Shown: piece by piece, positions 51,093 to 59,717 of the stretch
How the letters are laid out: each line of letters begins with the position of its first letter
Position numbering within the stretch: the first letter of the stretch is position 1
Source: Paludibacteraceae bacterium
GTDB lineage: Bacteria; Bacteroidota; Bacteroidia; Bacteroidales; Paludibacteraceae
Length of the DNA stretch: 64,000 nt
Direction: 5' to 3'
NCBI GenBank assembly: GCA_017547145.1
Contig: JAFYQJ010000005.1
Coordinates: 310,001-374,000, forward strand
Made by a program: the position numbers and the translations under genes
Notes under the pieces: model-generated
Told to the model about the DNA's origin: nothing
The model's database searches: none
The model's input: the letters and a program-made list of their open reading frames with translations, nothing else

Positions 51093-52238
51093 ATGAATCA
51101 GATTCAACAAAAACCTCATTATGAACTTCTTGATGGCTTGCGTGGCGTAGCTGCAATTTTAGTTCTTTTTTATCACATATTTGAAGGTTTTGCTTTCGCT
51201 GAAAGTGTAAACGGTGATGGAAACGGAATTATTACAACGCTTAACCACGGACATATTGCTGTTGATTTCTTCTTTATTTTGTCGGGGTTTGTGATAAGTT
51301 ATGCTTACGACGATCGCTGGAAAAAAATGAATCTTGGCGAATTTTTCAAACGACGACTCATTCGCCTACACCCAATGCTTGTAGCAGGAGCAGTTATAGG
51401 AGCAATTGCATTTTTTGCCGTAGGTTGCAAAACCTGGAGTGGCGGAGTAACTCCTACCGGTTGGGTAATGACGGCTATGCTACTTACAATGTTTATGATA
51501 CCAGCCATTCCTGGAGCTCCATACGAAGTGCGTGGAAACGGAGAAATGTTTCCTCTGAATGGCCCAATGTGGTCGCTCTTTTTTGAATACATCGGTAATA
51601 TTATTTACGCTCTTATTATCCGTCGACTTTCTACTAAAATTTTAACCATTTTAACCATTCTTTTAGGCATTGCTCATGCGTGTTTTTTTGTAGGCGATGT
51701 TTCGAGTTACGATAGTGTTGGAGTGGGTTGGACAATAGATAATGTAAACTTTTGGGGTGGTTTTGTTCGTATGCTTTTCCCATTTAGCGTAGGAATGTTG
51801 CTTTCTCGCACATTCAAACCACGAAAAGTGAAAGGTAGTTTTTGGATTTGCAGTCTGATGTTAATTACTATTTTTTCGGTGCCATACATTACTAAAACTA
51901 GCAATATCAGTTTGAATAGTCTTTATGAGGTAATCTGCATCGCCATTATTTTTCCTTTTATCGTTTGGCTAGGAGCTTGTGGGCAAAACGAACATCGCTA
52001 TACAGAAAGGCTAAACAAACTGCTTGGCAACATTTCTTATCCTTTGTACATAGTACACTATCCTATTATGTACATTTTCTACAAATGGCTCATTGAGAAA
52101 AAATTGTATACTTTTTCGGAAACTTGGATTGAGTCAAGCATTGTGGTAACTTCAAGTATTCTGCTAGCTTTCGCCTTCTTGAAATTCTACGATGAACCCG
52201 TAAGGAAATACCTCTCAAAAAGGAAAAACAAACAATAA
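51093..52238 (+). CDS. Acyltransferase family membrane protein (OafA/YrhL type)
   Basis: 381 aa with about ten membrane helices. Family motifs are LLDGLRGVAAILVLFYHIFE (catalytic His near 28), HGHIAVDFFFILSGFVIS, FFKRRLIRLHPM, then NGPMWSLFFEYIGNIIYA and SYPLYIVHYPI. These enzymes move acetyl or other acyl groups onto sugars of lipopolysaccharide, peptidoglycan or glycans. Standing alone, it gives no acceptor clue. Confidence 0.9.
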   Translation: MNQIQQKPHYELLDGLRGVAAILVLFYHIFEGFAFAESVNGDGNGIITTLNHGHIAVDFFFILSGFVISYAYDDRWKKMNLGEFFKRRLIRLHPMLVAGAVIGAIAFFAVGCKTWSGGVTPTGWVMTAMLLTMFMIPAIPGAPYEVRGNGEMFPLNGPMWSLFFEYIGNIIYALIIRRLSTKILTILTILLGIAHACFFVGDVSSYDSVGVGWTIDNVNFWGGFVRMLFPFSVGMLLSRTFKPRKVKGSFWICSLMLITIFSVPYITKTSNISLNSLYEVICIAIIFPFIVWLGACGQNEHRYTERLNKLLGNISYPLYIVHYPIMYIFYKWLIEKKLYTFSETWIESSIVVTSSILLAFAFLKFYDEPVRKYLSKRKNKQ

Positions 52239-52242
52239 ATCC

Positions 52243-53967
52243 CTAACGTCTACGTCGCCAAGGTTTATCTGGATTTACTTTTCGTTCAGAAGATTTTTTT
52301 CTTGAAATAGATTTCTCGTTATTAACTTGATTTTGCTTTTTTTGATTTGATTTCCCTGCAATCTCTAGTCGAATTCCATTAGGTGCAAATTGCTCAAATG
52401 CACGAAATACTTGCTCGGCTTGCTCGGCATAAACATCAAAGAAAGAAGCTTTTGCAATAATTTCTATTGAGCCTATTTTCACACTCCTATCACAAATAAT
52501 ATCATTAATAAAAGCTAAAAGTCTATTAACATTAAAATTTTGTTTTGTACCAATATTTAAACGAAAACGTACTTTCTTTCCTCGTTTTACATTTTCTAAA
52601 ATATTTTTTTTCTCTGGATTTTTCTTCGTTTTTTTCTCCTCTTTTTCTGGAATATTCAAGTCGGGTGCATTTTTATAATACTCCAAAAATCGATTAAACT
52701 CTAAAGAAACAAACCTTTTAAGCATTTCTTCTTTTTCAAGATATGCTAGTTTTTTTTCTATTTCAGTAATAAAAGACTCGATTTCTTCGTTTATTTGTAC
52801 ATTTTCCATTTTATCTATCAAATGAAACAACTGTTTTTTACAAACAGCCATTCCATCAGGCACTGAAACTTGTTTAAACTCTTTTTTTAATAAATTCTCG
52901 AGAGTCCGTATTCGATGACGTTCACGCACATGAATAATCGAAATAGAAACTCCTTTTTTATTAGCACGCCCTGTGCGGCCACTTCTATGCGTGTAAACCT
53001 CAGCATCGTCTGGCAAGTTATAATTGATAACATGTGTTAAGTCATTAACATCTAATCCGCGTGCCGCAACATCAGTAGCTACTAATAACTGCAAACCTCT
53101 CAAACGAAATTTGGACATAACAGAATCTCGTTGCACTTGCGACAAATCGCCATGCAGTGCATCAGCATTATATCCATCGATCAGCAATTTTTCTGCAATA
53201 TCTTTAGTTTCTTGACGTGTACGACAAAATACTATCCCATAAATATCAGGATTCATATCCACAATTCGCTTCAATGCCAAATAACGTTGCTTTGCTTGCA
53301 CCACGTAATAAACGTGTGATACATTTTCTGAACCCGCATTACGAGTACCTATCGTAATTTCGTGCGAAACATTCATATAGTTTTTCGCAATTCGTGCTAT
53401 TTCTGCCGGCATTGTAGCAGAAAACAACATTGTTCTACGACTCTCGGGAGTTGCTTGAAGTATTGTTTCTATATCTTCCAAAAAACCCATATTAAGCATC
53501 TCGTCTGCTTCATCAAGCACTAGAAAAGATATTCCGTTCAAACGTACTTTTTTTCTACGAAGCATATCAAGCAATCGACCTGGTGTTGCTACTAATACTT
53601 GTGGTTGCTCATCAAGTTGTTTTAATTGCTTTACGATAGATTCTCCTCCATAGATAGGAGCAACACGCAACCCTATAAGATTTTTAGCAAACTTGGTTAA
53701 ATCATTAGATATCTGTATACAAAGTTCTCGTGTTGGAGCTAATACAAGTGCTTGTACCGCTTTCTTGCTACAATCTATAAGATTTAATATTGGCAAACCA
53801 AAGGCAGCTGTTTTTCCTGTTCCTGTTTGAGCCAAAACAACCAAATCCTCTTGCCTCTCAAATATAAAAGGTATTGTTTCTTGCTGAACTGGCATGGGAG
53901 TCTCAAATCCCAAATCTGTAATTGCCGAAAGTACTTCAGGTTTTAAACCTAATTCTTGAAATGTCAT
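52243..53967 (-). CDS. DEAD-box RNA helicase with DbpA-like RNA-binding domain
   Basis: 574 aa from the ATG at 53967 (MTFQELGLKPEVL, the Q-motif region). Motifs in order are AQTGTGKTAAF, PTRELCIQI, TPGRLLDML, DEADEML, SATMP, then FCRTRQE, ATDVAARGLD and HRSGRTGRA. Residues about 475-550 match the DbpA C-terminal fold (NIGTKQNFNVNRLLAFINDI ... FDVYAEQAEQVFRAFE). The tail is basic (KSSERKVNPDKPWRRRR). Likely in ribosome assembly or cold-shock RNA unwinding. A TTG 21 nt upstream lies in the -7 element and was rejected as start. Confidence 0.9.
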   Translation of the reverse strand: MTFQELGLKPEVLSAITDLGFETPMPVQQETIPFIFERQEDLVVLAQTGTGKTAAFGLPILNLIDCSKKAVQALVLAPTRELCIQISNDLTKFAKNLIGLRVAPIYGGESIVKQLKQLDEQPQVLVATPGRLLDMLRRKKVRLNGISFLVLDEADEMLNMGFLEDIETILQATPESRRTMLFSATMPAEIARIAKNYMNVSHEITIGTRNAGSENVSHVYYVVQAKQRYLALKRIVDMNPDIYGIVFCRTRQETKDIAEKLLIDGYNADALHGDLSQVQRDSVMSKFRLRGLQLLVATDVAARGLDVNDLTHVINYNLPDDAEVYTHRSGRTGRANKKGVSISIIHVRERHRIRTLENLLKKEFKQVSVPDGMAVCKKQLFHLIDKMENVQINEEIESFITEIEKKLAYLEKEEMLKRFVSLEFNRFLEYYKNAPDLNIPEKEEKKTKKNPEKKNILENVKRGKKVRFRLNIGTKQNFNVNRLLAFINDIICDRSVKIGSIEIIAKASFFDVYAEQAEQVFRAFEQFAPNGIRLEIAGKSNQKKQNQVNNEKSISRKKSSERKVNPDKPWRRRR

Positions 53968-53985
53968 ATGCGTAAAAAATTCTTG

Positions 53986-53993
53986 CAAATATA
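53986..53993 (-). promoter_or_regulatory. -7 element for the DEAD-box helicase
   Basis: Minus strand TATATTTG, 18 nt before the ATG at 53967. It is back to back with the dipeptidase promoter. Confidence 0.55.
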
Positions 53994-54023
53994 CAAAAGA
54001 AACCAGAAACCACTGAAAAATAC

Positions 54024-54031
54024 TATCTTTG
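54024..54031 (+). promoter_or_regulatory. -7 element for the M20 dipeptidase
   Basis: TATCTTTG, 26 nt before the ATG at 54058. It supports that start over the long upstream extension. Confidence 0.55.
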
Positions 54032-54057
54032 ACAATGATATAAAAACAACACTACAT

Positions 54058-55422
54058 ATGAATGTAAAAGAATACATTAGTAAAAACGAAATCAGATTTT
54101 ACGAGGAGTTATCCTCACTTATTCGTATCCCAAGTATTAGTGCAAAACCCGAACACAAAAATGACATGCAACTTTGTGCACAACATTGGTGCAAACTTCT
54201 TATTGAAGCTGGTGCAGACCTTGCAGAAGTAATGCAGTCCAAAGGGAACCCCATCGTTTTTGCTGAAAAAAAAGTAAAGAATGCGACAAAAACCGTACTT
54301 GTTTATGCTCATTACGATGTTATGCCAGCAGAACCTTTAAATGCTTGGAAAAGCAATCCTTTTGAACTTACCATAGATGATACTCATATTTGGGGACGTG
54401 GTGCTGACGACGACAAAGGGCAATCTTTTATCCAAGTAAAAGCATTTGAATTTTTAGCAAAAAACAACTTACTGAATGTAAATGTAAAATTCCTTTTCGA
54501 AGGAGAAGAAGAAATAGGATCACCCTCACTAGAAGATTTTTGCAAAGAACATAAAGATTTATTAAAATCAGACATCATCTTAGTATCAGATACTAGTATG
54601 ATTTCTTCTGATATTCCTAGCATAACCGTAGGATTACGAGGTTTAGCTTATTGGGAAATGGAAATAAAAGGTCCAAATAGAGACTTACACTCGGGGCATT
54701 TTGGTGGTGCTGTTGCCAATCCTATCAACGAACTTTGTAAACTATTATCTCAAGTTGTAGATAAAAACGGACGCATTACTATTCCTCATTTCTACGACAA
54801 CGTTCTTCCTATTCCACAAGAAGAACGAACAATGATTGCTCAAATTCCTTTCGACGAAACTCGTTATATGCAAGCAATTGAAGTGGATTCTCTTCAGGGT
54901 GAAGTTGGTTATTCTACATTAGAACGCAATAGTTGCCGACCATCGTTTGATATTTGTGGAATTTGGGGAGGATATACTGGCGATGGTAGCAAAACAGTTC
55001 TTCCTTCAGTAGCTTATGCAAAAGTTTCATGCAGATTGGTTGCCAACCAAAACCATGAACACATTTCAAAACTATTTATCGACTACATGCAAAGTATTGC
55101 TCCCAAAAGTATAAAACTCAAAATTAAACCTTTACACGGAGGGCAAGGTTATATTTGCCCAATAGACCTACCAGCTTACAAAGCAGCAGAATTTGCCTTT
55201 AAAAAAACTTTTGGAAAACAACCTCTAGCCGTACGACGAGGAGGAAGCATTCCTATTATTAGCACCTTTGAGCAAACTCTTGGCGTAAAAAGTATTTTAA
55301 TGGGATTTGGGCTTGAATCAAACGCCATTCATTCGCCAAATGAAAATTTCTCTCGGGATATGTTCTGTCGTGGTATAGAAGCTGTTGTTGAATTTTATAA
55401 AGCTTTTGCCGAGATGAAATAA
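54058..55422 (+). CDS. M20 family dipeptidase/metallopeptidase
   Basis: 454 aa from ATG 54058 (MNVKEYISKNEIRF). Metal-site motifs are LVYAHYDVMPAEP (His/Asp), GRGADDDKGQ (bridging Asp), EGEEEIGSPS (Glu pair), LVSDTSM (Asp) and late IHSPNENF (His). The lid domain around 195-350 contains LHSGHFGG and GGYTGDGSKTVLPS, as in cytosolic non-specific dipeptidases (CNDP-like). Probably cleaves dipeptides. Divergently transcribed from the DEAD-box gene. Confidence 0.9.
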   Translation: MNVKEYISKNEIRFYEELSSLIRIPSISAKPEHKNDMQLCAQHWCKLLIEAGADLAEVMQSKGNPIVFAEKKVKNATKTVLVYAHYDVMPAEPLNAWKSNPFELTIDDTHIWGRGADDDKGQSFIQVKAFEFLAKNNLLNVNVKFLFEGEEEIGSPSLEDFCKEHKDLLKSDIILVSDTSMISSDIPSITVGLRGLAYWEMEIKGPNRDLHSGHFGGAVANPINELCKLLSQVVDKNGRITIPHFYDNVLPIPQEERTMIAQIPFDETRYMQAIEVDSLQGEVGYSTLERNSCRPSFDICGIWGGYTGDGSKTVLPSVAYAKVSCRLVANQNHEHISKLFIDYMQSIAPKSIKLKIKPLHGGQGYICPIDLPAYKAAEFAFKKTFGKQPLAVRRGGSIPIISTFEQTLGVKSILMGFGLESNAIHSPNENFSRDMFCRGIEAVVEFYKAFAEMK

Positions 55423-55488
55423 AACAATTATTGTTATATTGTTAATTCCTTTTTCAAGAAAAATGGCATTCTTTAACAAAAAAGAGAT

Positions 55489-55496
55489 TATCTTTG
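55489..55496 (+). promoter_or_regulatory. -7 element for the acyltransferase pair
   Basis: TATCTTTG, 41 nt before the ATG at 55538. Confidence 0.5.
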
Positions 55497-55537
55497 CTAC
55501 GTTTTTCGCAAAAAAGAGAACTAACTTGTTTTGAGAT

Positions 55538-56359
55538 ATGGAAGGTCAAACTCCTATTAAAATAGACATCGAAAAAATAATTCGTTCTAAAACGAAAAAA
55601 AGGATTCCAAAGTTTATTTTTCGCCTTGTGGAAAAAATAATCCACCAGCAAGAAATAAATACTTTTTTTGAAAACAACATTGGCGTAGAAGGGCTCGACT
55701 TTGTAAATGCTGCACTTGACTACCTCAATGTTCAGATTGTAATAAAAGGAGAAGAAAATATTCCTGCTGAAGGAGAATTTATTTTCGCCTCAAATCACCC
55801 ATTAGGAGGTCTTGATGGATTAGCAATGTCTTCTATTATTGGAAAACATTTTGATGGTAAAATTAAATTCCTTGTTAACAATTTCTTAATGCATCTCACT
55901 CCACTTGCACCATTGTTTGTACCTATTAATGTAGGAGGACGCATTCAAGACAGGAATCTAAACTCTAACATTAAAAACATTTTTGAATCAAAACAACAAT
56001 TTTTAATATTCCCTGCTGGTATTTGTTCTCGAAAAATAAATGGGAAAATTCAAGACCTTACTTGGAAAAAAACATTTATTTCAAAAGCAAAAGAATCGGG
56101 CAGAAGCGTAATACCAGTATATTTTGAAGCACAAAACTCTCGCTTTTTTTACAACCTAGCACGAATAAGAAAAGCTCTTGGCATTAAGCTAAACATCGAA
56201 ATGATGTTTTTGCCACACGAAATGTTTAAACAAAAAGGCAAAACATTTACCGTTACTTTTGGGAAACCTATTTCTCATGAAGTTTTTGACGATACAAAAA
56301 CTCAACTACAATGGGCTCAATACGTACGTGAATGTGTTTACGAAATGAAAAACTTTTAA
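55538..56359 (+). CDS. glsA: PlsC-like O-acyltransferase, GlsA-type (glycine lipid synthesis)
   Basis: 273 aa. The acyltransferase site is SNHPLGGLDG (about 87-96; His then Asp five residues on), followed by FVPINVGGR, the FPAGICSRK motif (about 165, the EGTRS-equivalent) and VIPVYFEAQNSRFF. In Bacteroides thetaiotaomicron a pair GlsB (N-acyl) and GlsA (O-acyl) makes glycine lipids. Here the same pair is fused into one transcript, with GlsB beginning 2 nt after the GlsA stop. GlsA would add the second acyl chain to N-acyl-3-hydroxy-acyl glycine. A role in general lysophospholipid acylation is less likely given the partner. Confidence 0.75.
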   Translation: MEGQTPIKIDIEKIIRSKTKKRIPKFIFRLVEKIIHQQEINTFFENNIGVEGLDFVNAALDYLNVQIVIKGEENIPAEGEFIFASNHPLGGLDGLAMSSIIGKHFDGKIKFLVNNFLMHLTPLAPLFVPINVGGRIQDRNLNSNIKNIFESKQQFLIFPAGICSRKINGKIQDLTWKKTFISKAKESGRSVIPVYFEAQNSRFFYNLARIRKALGIKLNIEMMFLPHEMFKQKGKTFTVTFGKPISHEVFDDTKTQLQWAQYVRECVYEMKNF

Positions 56360-56361
56360 CT

Positions 56362-57309
56362 ATGGAAGCAATAAGAAAAGCAATTGCTGTAGATCTAATA
56401 AAAAAAGAACTTACACCTGAAAAGTTTTTGCGAAAAACCAATAAAGCCGACAATGAAATTTATATTGTAACGGCTCACGACTCTCCCAACACAATGACTG
56501 AAATTGCTCGCTTACGTGAACTATCGTTTAGAACTGCGGGCGGAGGCACCGGAAAGTCTATCGATATAGACGAGTATGACACAATGGAAAATCCATTCAA
56601 ACAACTCATTGTGTGGGACCCTAAAGAAGAAAAAATACTTGGCGGCTATCGTTTCCTTTTTGGTAAAGATGTCCGATTCGACGAAAATGGCACTCCTCTT
56701 TTGGCTACTGCTTACGAATTTAAATTTTCACAAAAATTCATTAAAGAATATCTTCCATATACTTTGGAATTGGGTCGCTCTTTTGTTCAACCCGACTATC
56801 AGTCAAGCAAAATGGGTTCAAAAAGCCTTTTTGCTCTAGATAACCTATGGGATGGCATTGGTGCTTTAACTGTAAAAATTCCAGAAATGAAATACCTTTT
56901 TGGAAAGGTTACTATGTACTCTCAATACGACGAAAACGCTCGTGATATGATTCTAGGTTTTGTAGACAACACATTCCCCGATGAAGAAAAACTTGTTGAG
57001 CCTATAAACCCTATCAAAAACCAATATACAAAACAACAGATTCAAGAACTTTTTGCCGCAGACAGCATCAAAGAAAGTTATAAAAAACTTAACACCGAAG
57101 TTCGTGCTTTGGGTGTAAACATTCCTCCACTTGTTAATGCTTATATAGGGCTATCTCCTACTATAAAATCATTTGGAGCATCTCGATTTTTAGAATTTGG
57201 CGATGTAATTGAGTTTGGAATTTTGGTAAACATTGCTGATATTTACGAAGAGAAAAAAAATCGCCACATTGAATCGTATTTAAAATTTTTAGCAGAAAAA
57301 AATATCTAA
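56362..57309 (+). CDS. glsB: OlsB/GlsB-type N-acyltransferase (glycine lipid synthesis)
   Basis: 315 aa from ATG 56362 (MEAIRKAIAVDLI). GNAT-like acyltransferase of the hemolysin/OlsB branch: EIARLRELSFRTAGGGTGKSIDIDEYDT, QLIVWDPKEEKILGGYRF, LELGRSFVQPDYQ and LFGKVTMYSQYDENARD. It would transfer a 3-hydroxyacyl group from acyl carrier protein to glycine, the first step of glycine-lipid formation. Length and motifs agree with BT_3459-type proteins. Gene order (O-acyl before N-acyl) is reversed from the biochemical order. Confidence 0.78.
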   Translation: MEAIRKAIAVDLIKKELTPEKFLRKTNKADNEIYIVTAHDSPNTMTEIARLRELSFRTAGGGTGKSIDIDEYDTMENPFKQLIVWDPKEEKILGGYRFLFGKDVRFDENGTPLLATAYEFKFSQKFIKEYLPYTLELGRSFVQPDYQSSKMGSKSLFALDNLWDGIGALTVKIPEMKYLFGKVTMYSQYDENARDMILGFVDNTFPDEEKLVEPINPIKNQYTKQQIQELFAADSIKESYKKLNTEVRALGVNIPPLVNAYIGLSPTIKSFGASRFLEFGDVIEFGILVNIADIYEEKKNRHIESYLKFLAEKNI

Positions 57310-57323
57310 TTAAACTTATAAAA

Positions 57324-58229
57324 ATGAAACCTACATTATTTGTACTTGCGGCAGGTATGGGAAGCCGCTACGGAGGACTTAAACAACTTGACGGGCTAGG
57401 ACCTAACGGCGAAACTATTATGGACTACTCTATCTACGACGCTGTTCGTGCAGGATTCGGGAAAGTTGTGTTCGTTATCCGCCACTCTTTCGAACAAGAT
57501 TTTCGTGAAAAAGTTGTAAACAAATACGAAAAAGTTATCCCTGTAGAAGTTGTTTTTCAAGAAATAGACTACGTTCCAGAAGGAGCTACATACAACAAAG
57601 AACGTGTTAAACCTTGGGGTACAAATCACGCTCTTTTGATGGGTAAAGATGTTATCAAAGAACCTTTTGCTATTATCAATGCAGACGATTTTTACGGCAA
57701 AGAATCGTACGAAGTACTCGCAAAATTTTTAACCGAAAAAGAAGGACGCAGCAACGAATATTGTATGGTGGGCTATAGAGTTTGTAACACGCTTTCGGAA
57801 AGTGGTTCTGTTTCTCGTGGTGTTTGCGAAGTTGATGCAGAAAACAACCTGACCTCTGTTGTAGAAAGAACTTCTATCGAACGTATTGACAACAAAATTC
57901 AATTCGTCGACGAAAATGGTGCTTCTGTTGAAATTGGCGAAAACACACCTGTTTCGATGAATATGTGGGGTTTTACTCCCGACTATTTTGAACATTCAGA
58001 AGCATTTTTCAAAAAATTCTTACAAGAAAACGGCGACAACCTTAAAGCTGAATTCTACATCCCAACATTAGTAAACGAATTGGTATGCAACCAAACTGCA
58101 TCATGCAAAGTATTAGACACGCCTGCTAAATGGTTTGGAGTAACTTATGCAGAAGACCGCCCTCAATTTGTAGAAAAAATTAACGACCTAGTAGAAAAAG
58201 GTATTTACCCTAAACAATTATGGAAATAA
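57324..58229 (+). CDS. Nucleotidyltransferase (NDP-sugar pyrophosphorylase-like)
   Basis: 301 aa. The N-terminal nucleotide-binding motif is LAAGMGSRYGGLKQLDGLGPNG (GxGxR plus lysine), then NHALLMGKDV, AIINADDFYG (metal Asp pair) and SMNMWGFTPDYF. This is the NTP-transferase fold that charges sugar-1-phosphates. Sugar unknown. Overlaps galE by 10 bp, suggesting a shared sugar-nucleotide route. Confidence 0.85.
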   Translation: MKPTLFVLAAGMGSRYGGLKQLDGLGPNGETIMDYSIYDAVRAGFGKVVFVIRHSFEQDFREKVVNKYEKVIPVEVVFQEIDYVPEGATYNKERVKPWGTNHALLMGKDVIKEPFAIINADDFYGKESYEVLAKFLTEKEGRSNEYCMVGYRVCNTLSESGSVSRGVCEVDAENNLTSVVERTSIERIDNKIQFVDENGASVEIGENTPVSMNMWGFTPDYFEHSEAFFKKFLQENGDNLKAEFYIPTLVNELVCNQTASCKVLDTPAKWFGVTYAEDRPQFVEKINDLVEKGIYPKQLWK

Positions 58230-59308
58230 AGAAAAAAATTAAACAAGCGTGGAATAATTTAACCTCATCAAACGAGCCTATCAAAATTTTAGTTACTGGA
58301 GGTACAGGATATATTGGTTCGCATACTGTAGTAGAACTACAACAAGCCGGTTTTGAGGTTTTCATTGTTGACAATCTTTCGAATTCGAATATCGAAGTTT
58401 TGAATGGTATCGAAAAAATTACGGGTAAAATGCCTGTTTTCGAAAATATCGATTGTACAGACTACGTTGCCATGGATCGTTTCTTGTCGAAACACGAAGG
58501 CATTCAAGCTATCATCCATTTTGCAGCGAGCAAAGCTGTAGGCGAATCCGTAGAGAAGCCTTTGCTTTACTATCGCAACAATGTGGTGTCGCTCATCAAT
58601 CAACTTGAGCTTATGTCGACACATCACATCAAAGGCATTGTATTTTCTTCATCATGTACGGTATATGGCCAACCAGACCAACTTCCTGTAACAGAGTTGG
58701 CTCCTCGCAAGACTGCTTTATCTCCTTACGGAAATACAAAACAAATCTGTGAGGATATTATTATGGATACTATTTATTCTAATAGCCAACTAAAGAGCAT
58801 TATTTTGCGTTATTTCAACCCAATTGGAGCACATCCTAGCGCACACATCGGAGAGTTGCCAAATGGCGTTCCAAACAATTTGATTCCTTTTGTAACACAA
58901 ACGGCTGCAGGCATAAGAGAACAACTCAAAGTGTTTGGGTCGGATTACAACACTCCTGACGGAACTTGTATTCGCGACTACATCAACGTGGTTGACCTTG
59001 CTAAAGCACACGTGATAGCCGTAGAACGTATGTTGCAAGAGAAAACAAAGAAAAACGTTGAGATTTTCAACCTTGGTACAGGTCGTGGATTGTCGGTAAT
59101 GGAAATTATTAAAACTTTCGAAAAAGTGAATAAGGTTGCTGTTCCACACCAAATTGTTGACCGTCGCGAAGGCGATATTGAGCAAGTTTGGGCAGACCCT
59201 ACTTTTGCTAACGAAGAGTTAGGATGGGAAGCTAAAGAATCGGTAGAAGATACGCTAAAATCGGCTTGGAAATGGCAAAAAAACTTGATGAAAAAAGCTG
59301 AAAAATAA
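58220..59308 (+). CDS. galE: UDP-glucose 4-epimerase
   Basis: 362 aa SDR enzyme. NAD motif TGGTGYIGS (about 26-34), then FEVFIVDNLSNS, HFAASKAVGESV, the catalytic SSSCTVYG and YGNTKQ (Tyr-x-x-x-Lys) and the GalE-type IIHFAAS and YFNPIGAHPS. An 18-residue N-terminal extension precedes the Rossmann fold. Interconverts UDP-glucose and UDP-galactose for surface polysaccharide. Followed by a strong terminator. Confidence 0.93.
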   Translation: MEIKKKIKQAWNNLTSSNEPIKILVTGGTGYIGSHTVVELQQAGFEVFIVDNLSNSNIEVLNGIEKITGKMPVFENIDCTDYVAMDRFLSKHEGIQAIIHFAASKAVGESVEKPLLYYRNNVVSLINQLELMSTHHIKGIVFSSSCTVYGQPDQLPVTELAPRKTALSPYGNTKQICEDIIMDTIYSNSQLKSIILRYFNPIGAHPSAHIGELPNGVPNNLIPFVTQTAAGIREQLKVFGSDYNTPDGTCIRDYINVVDLAKAHVIAVERMLQEKTKKNVEIFNLGTGRGLSVMEIIKTFEKVNKVAVPHQIVDRREGDIEQVWADPTFANEELGWEAKESVEDTLKSAWKWQKNLMKKAEK

Positions 59309-59332
59309 TTCTTTTTCATAATTTAAAACGGA

Positions 59333-59361
59333 ATGGGACAACTCGTTGTTGGTTGTCCCAT
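59333..59361 (+). terminator. Terminator after galE
   Basis: ATGGGACAAC and GTTGTCCCAT (10-bp arms, 9-base loop) followed by seven T. Confidence 0.9.
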
Positions 59362-59365
59362 TTTT

Positions 59366-59520
59366 TTATTTCTCTACGGCTTGTTGGTAAAGTTTGAAAA
59401 GCTCGGCCACGATTTCGCTCTCGGTCATCGTTTTGGCAAAACCGTAGGCTTGCATCACGGCGAGGTCGTTGGCTTGGTGTACACGGCGAAGTTCAATTCA
59501 TCATATAAATCAGCATTTGG
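59366..59520 (-). pseudogene. C-terminal remnant of a DNA N6-methyltransferase (MmeI/type IIG-like)
   Basis: Minus strand encodes PNADLYDEL, then after a small frame change LRRVHQANDLAVMQAYGF and a KTMTESEIVAELFKLYQQAVEK ending at TAA. The order LYD..., LRxxHQAND, AVMQAYGF matches the end of type IIG/MmeI-class restriction-methylases, where a Met-Pro-Pro stretch normally sits between the two parts. That stretch is missing and the two pieces are out of frame; an in-frame TAG stands just upstream. It is GC-richer than its surroundings. Only the tail of the gene remains, so the system is dead here. Confidence 0.6.
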
Positions 59521-59717
59521 CTATTTTTAGATACCATTAAAAAGATGGCTGTTGCCCTTAACGTTAGCGTAAAGAGTCTTTTGAACCTACGAGCGATGAA
59601 ACGGTTGAGAGTTTTATAAAGATAAGAGAGAAAAATTATCAATTCAACAGCAAATCAGAATTGGAAAATTTACTAAATTGCGAACGATAAATAATTTGGG
59701 AAATTGATAATTTGACA
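59521..59717. other. Intergenic stretch with coding-like scrap
   Basis: A 36-codon open stretch on the plus strand (about 59585-59695, KESFEPTSDETVESFIKIR...ENLLNCER) has no start codon and ends in TAA. It may be part of another decayed gene. Nothing else is recognisable. Confidence 0.3.

Noticed and set aside
53956-54057. 34-residue N-terminal extension of the M20 dipeptidase
   Set aside because: It overlaps the divergent helicase start and both promoters; the ATG at 54058 fits the family.
59333-59530. 65-codon plus-strand ORF after galE
   Set aside because: It starts inside the galE terminator and is antisense to the methyltransferase remnant.
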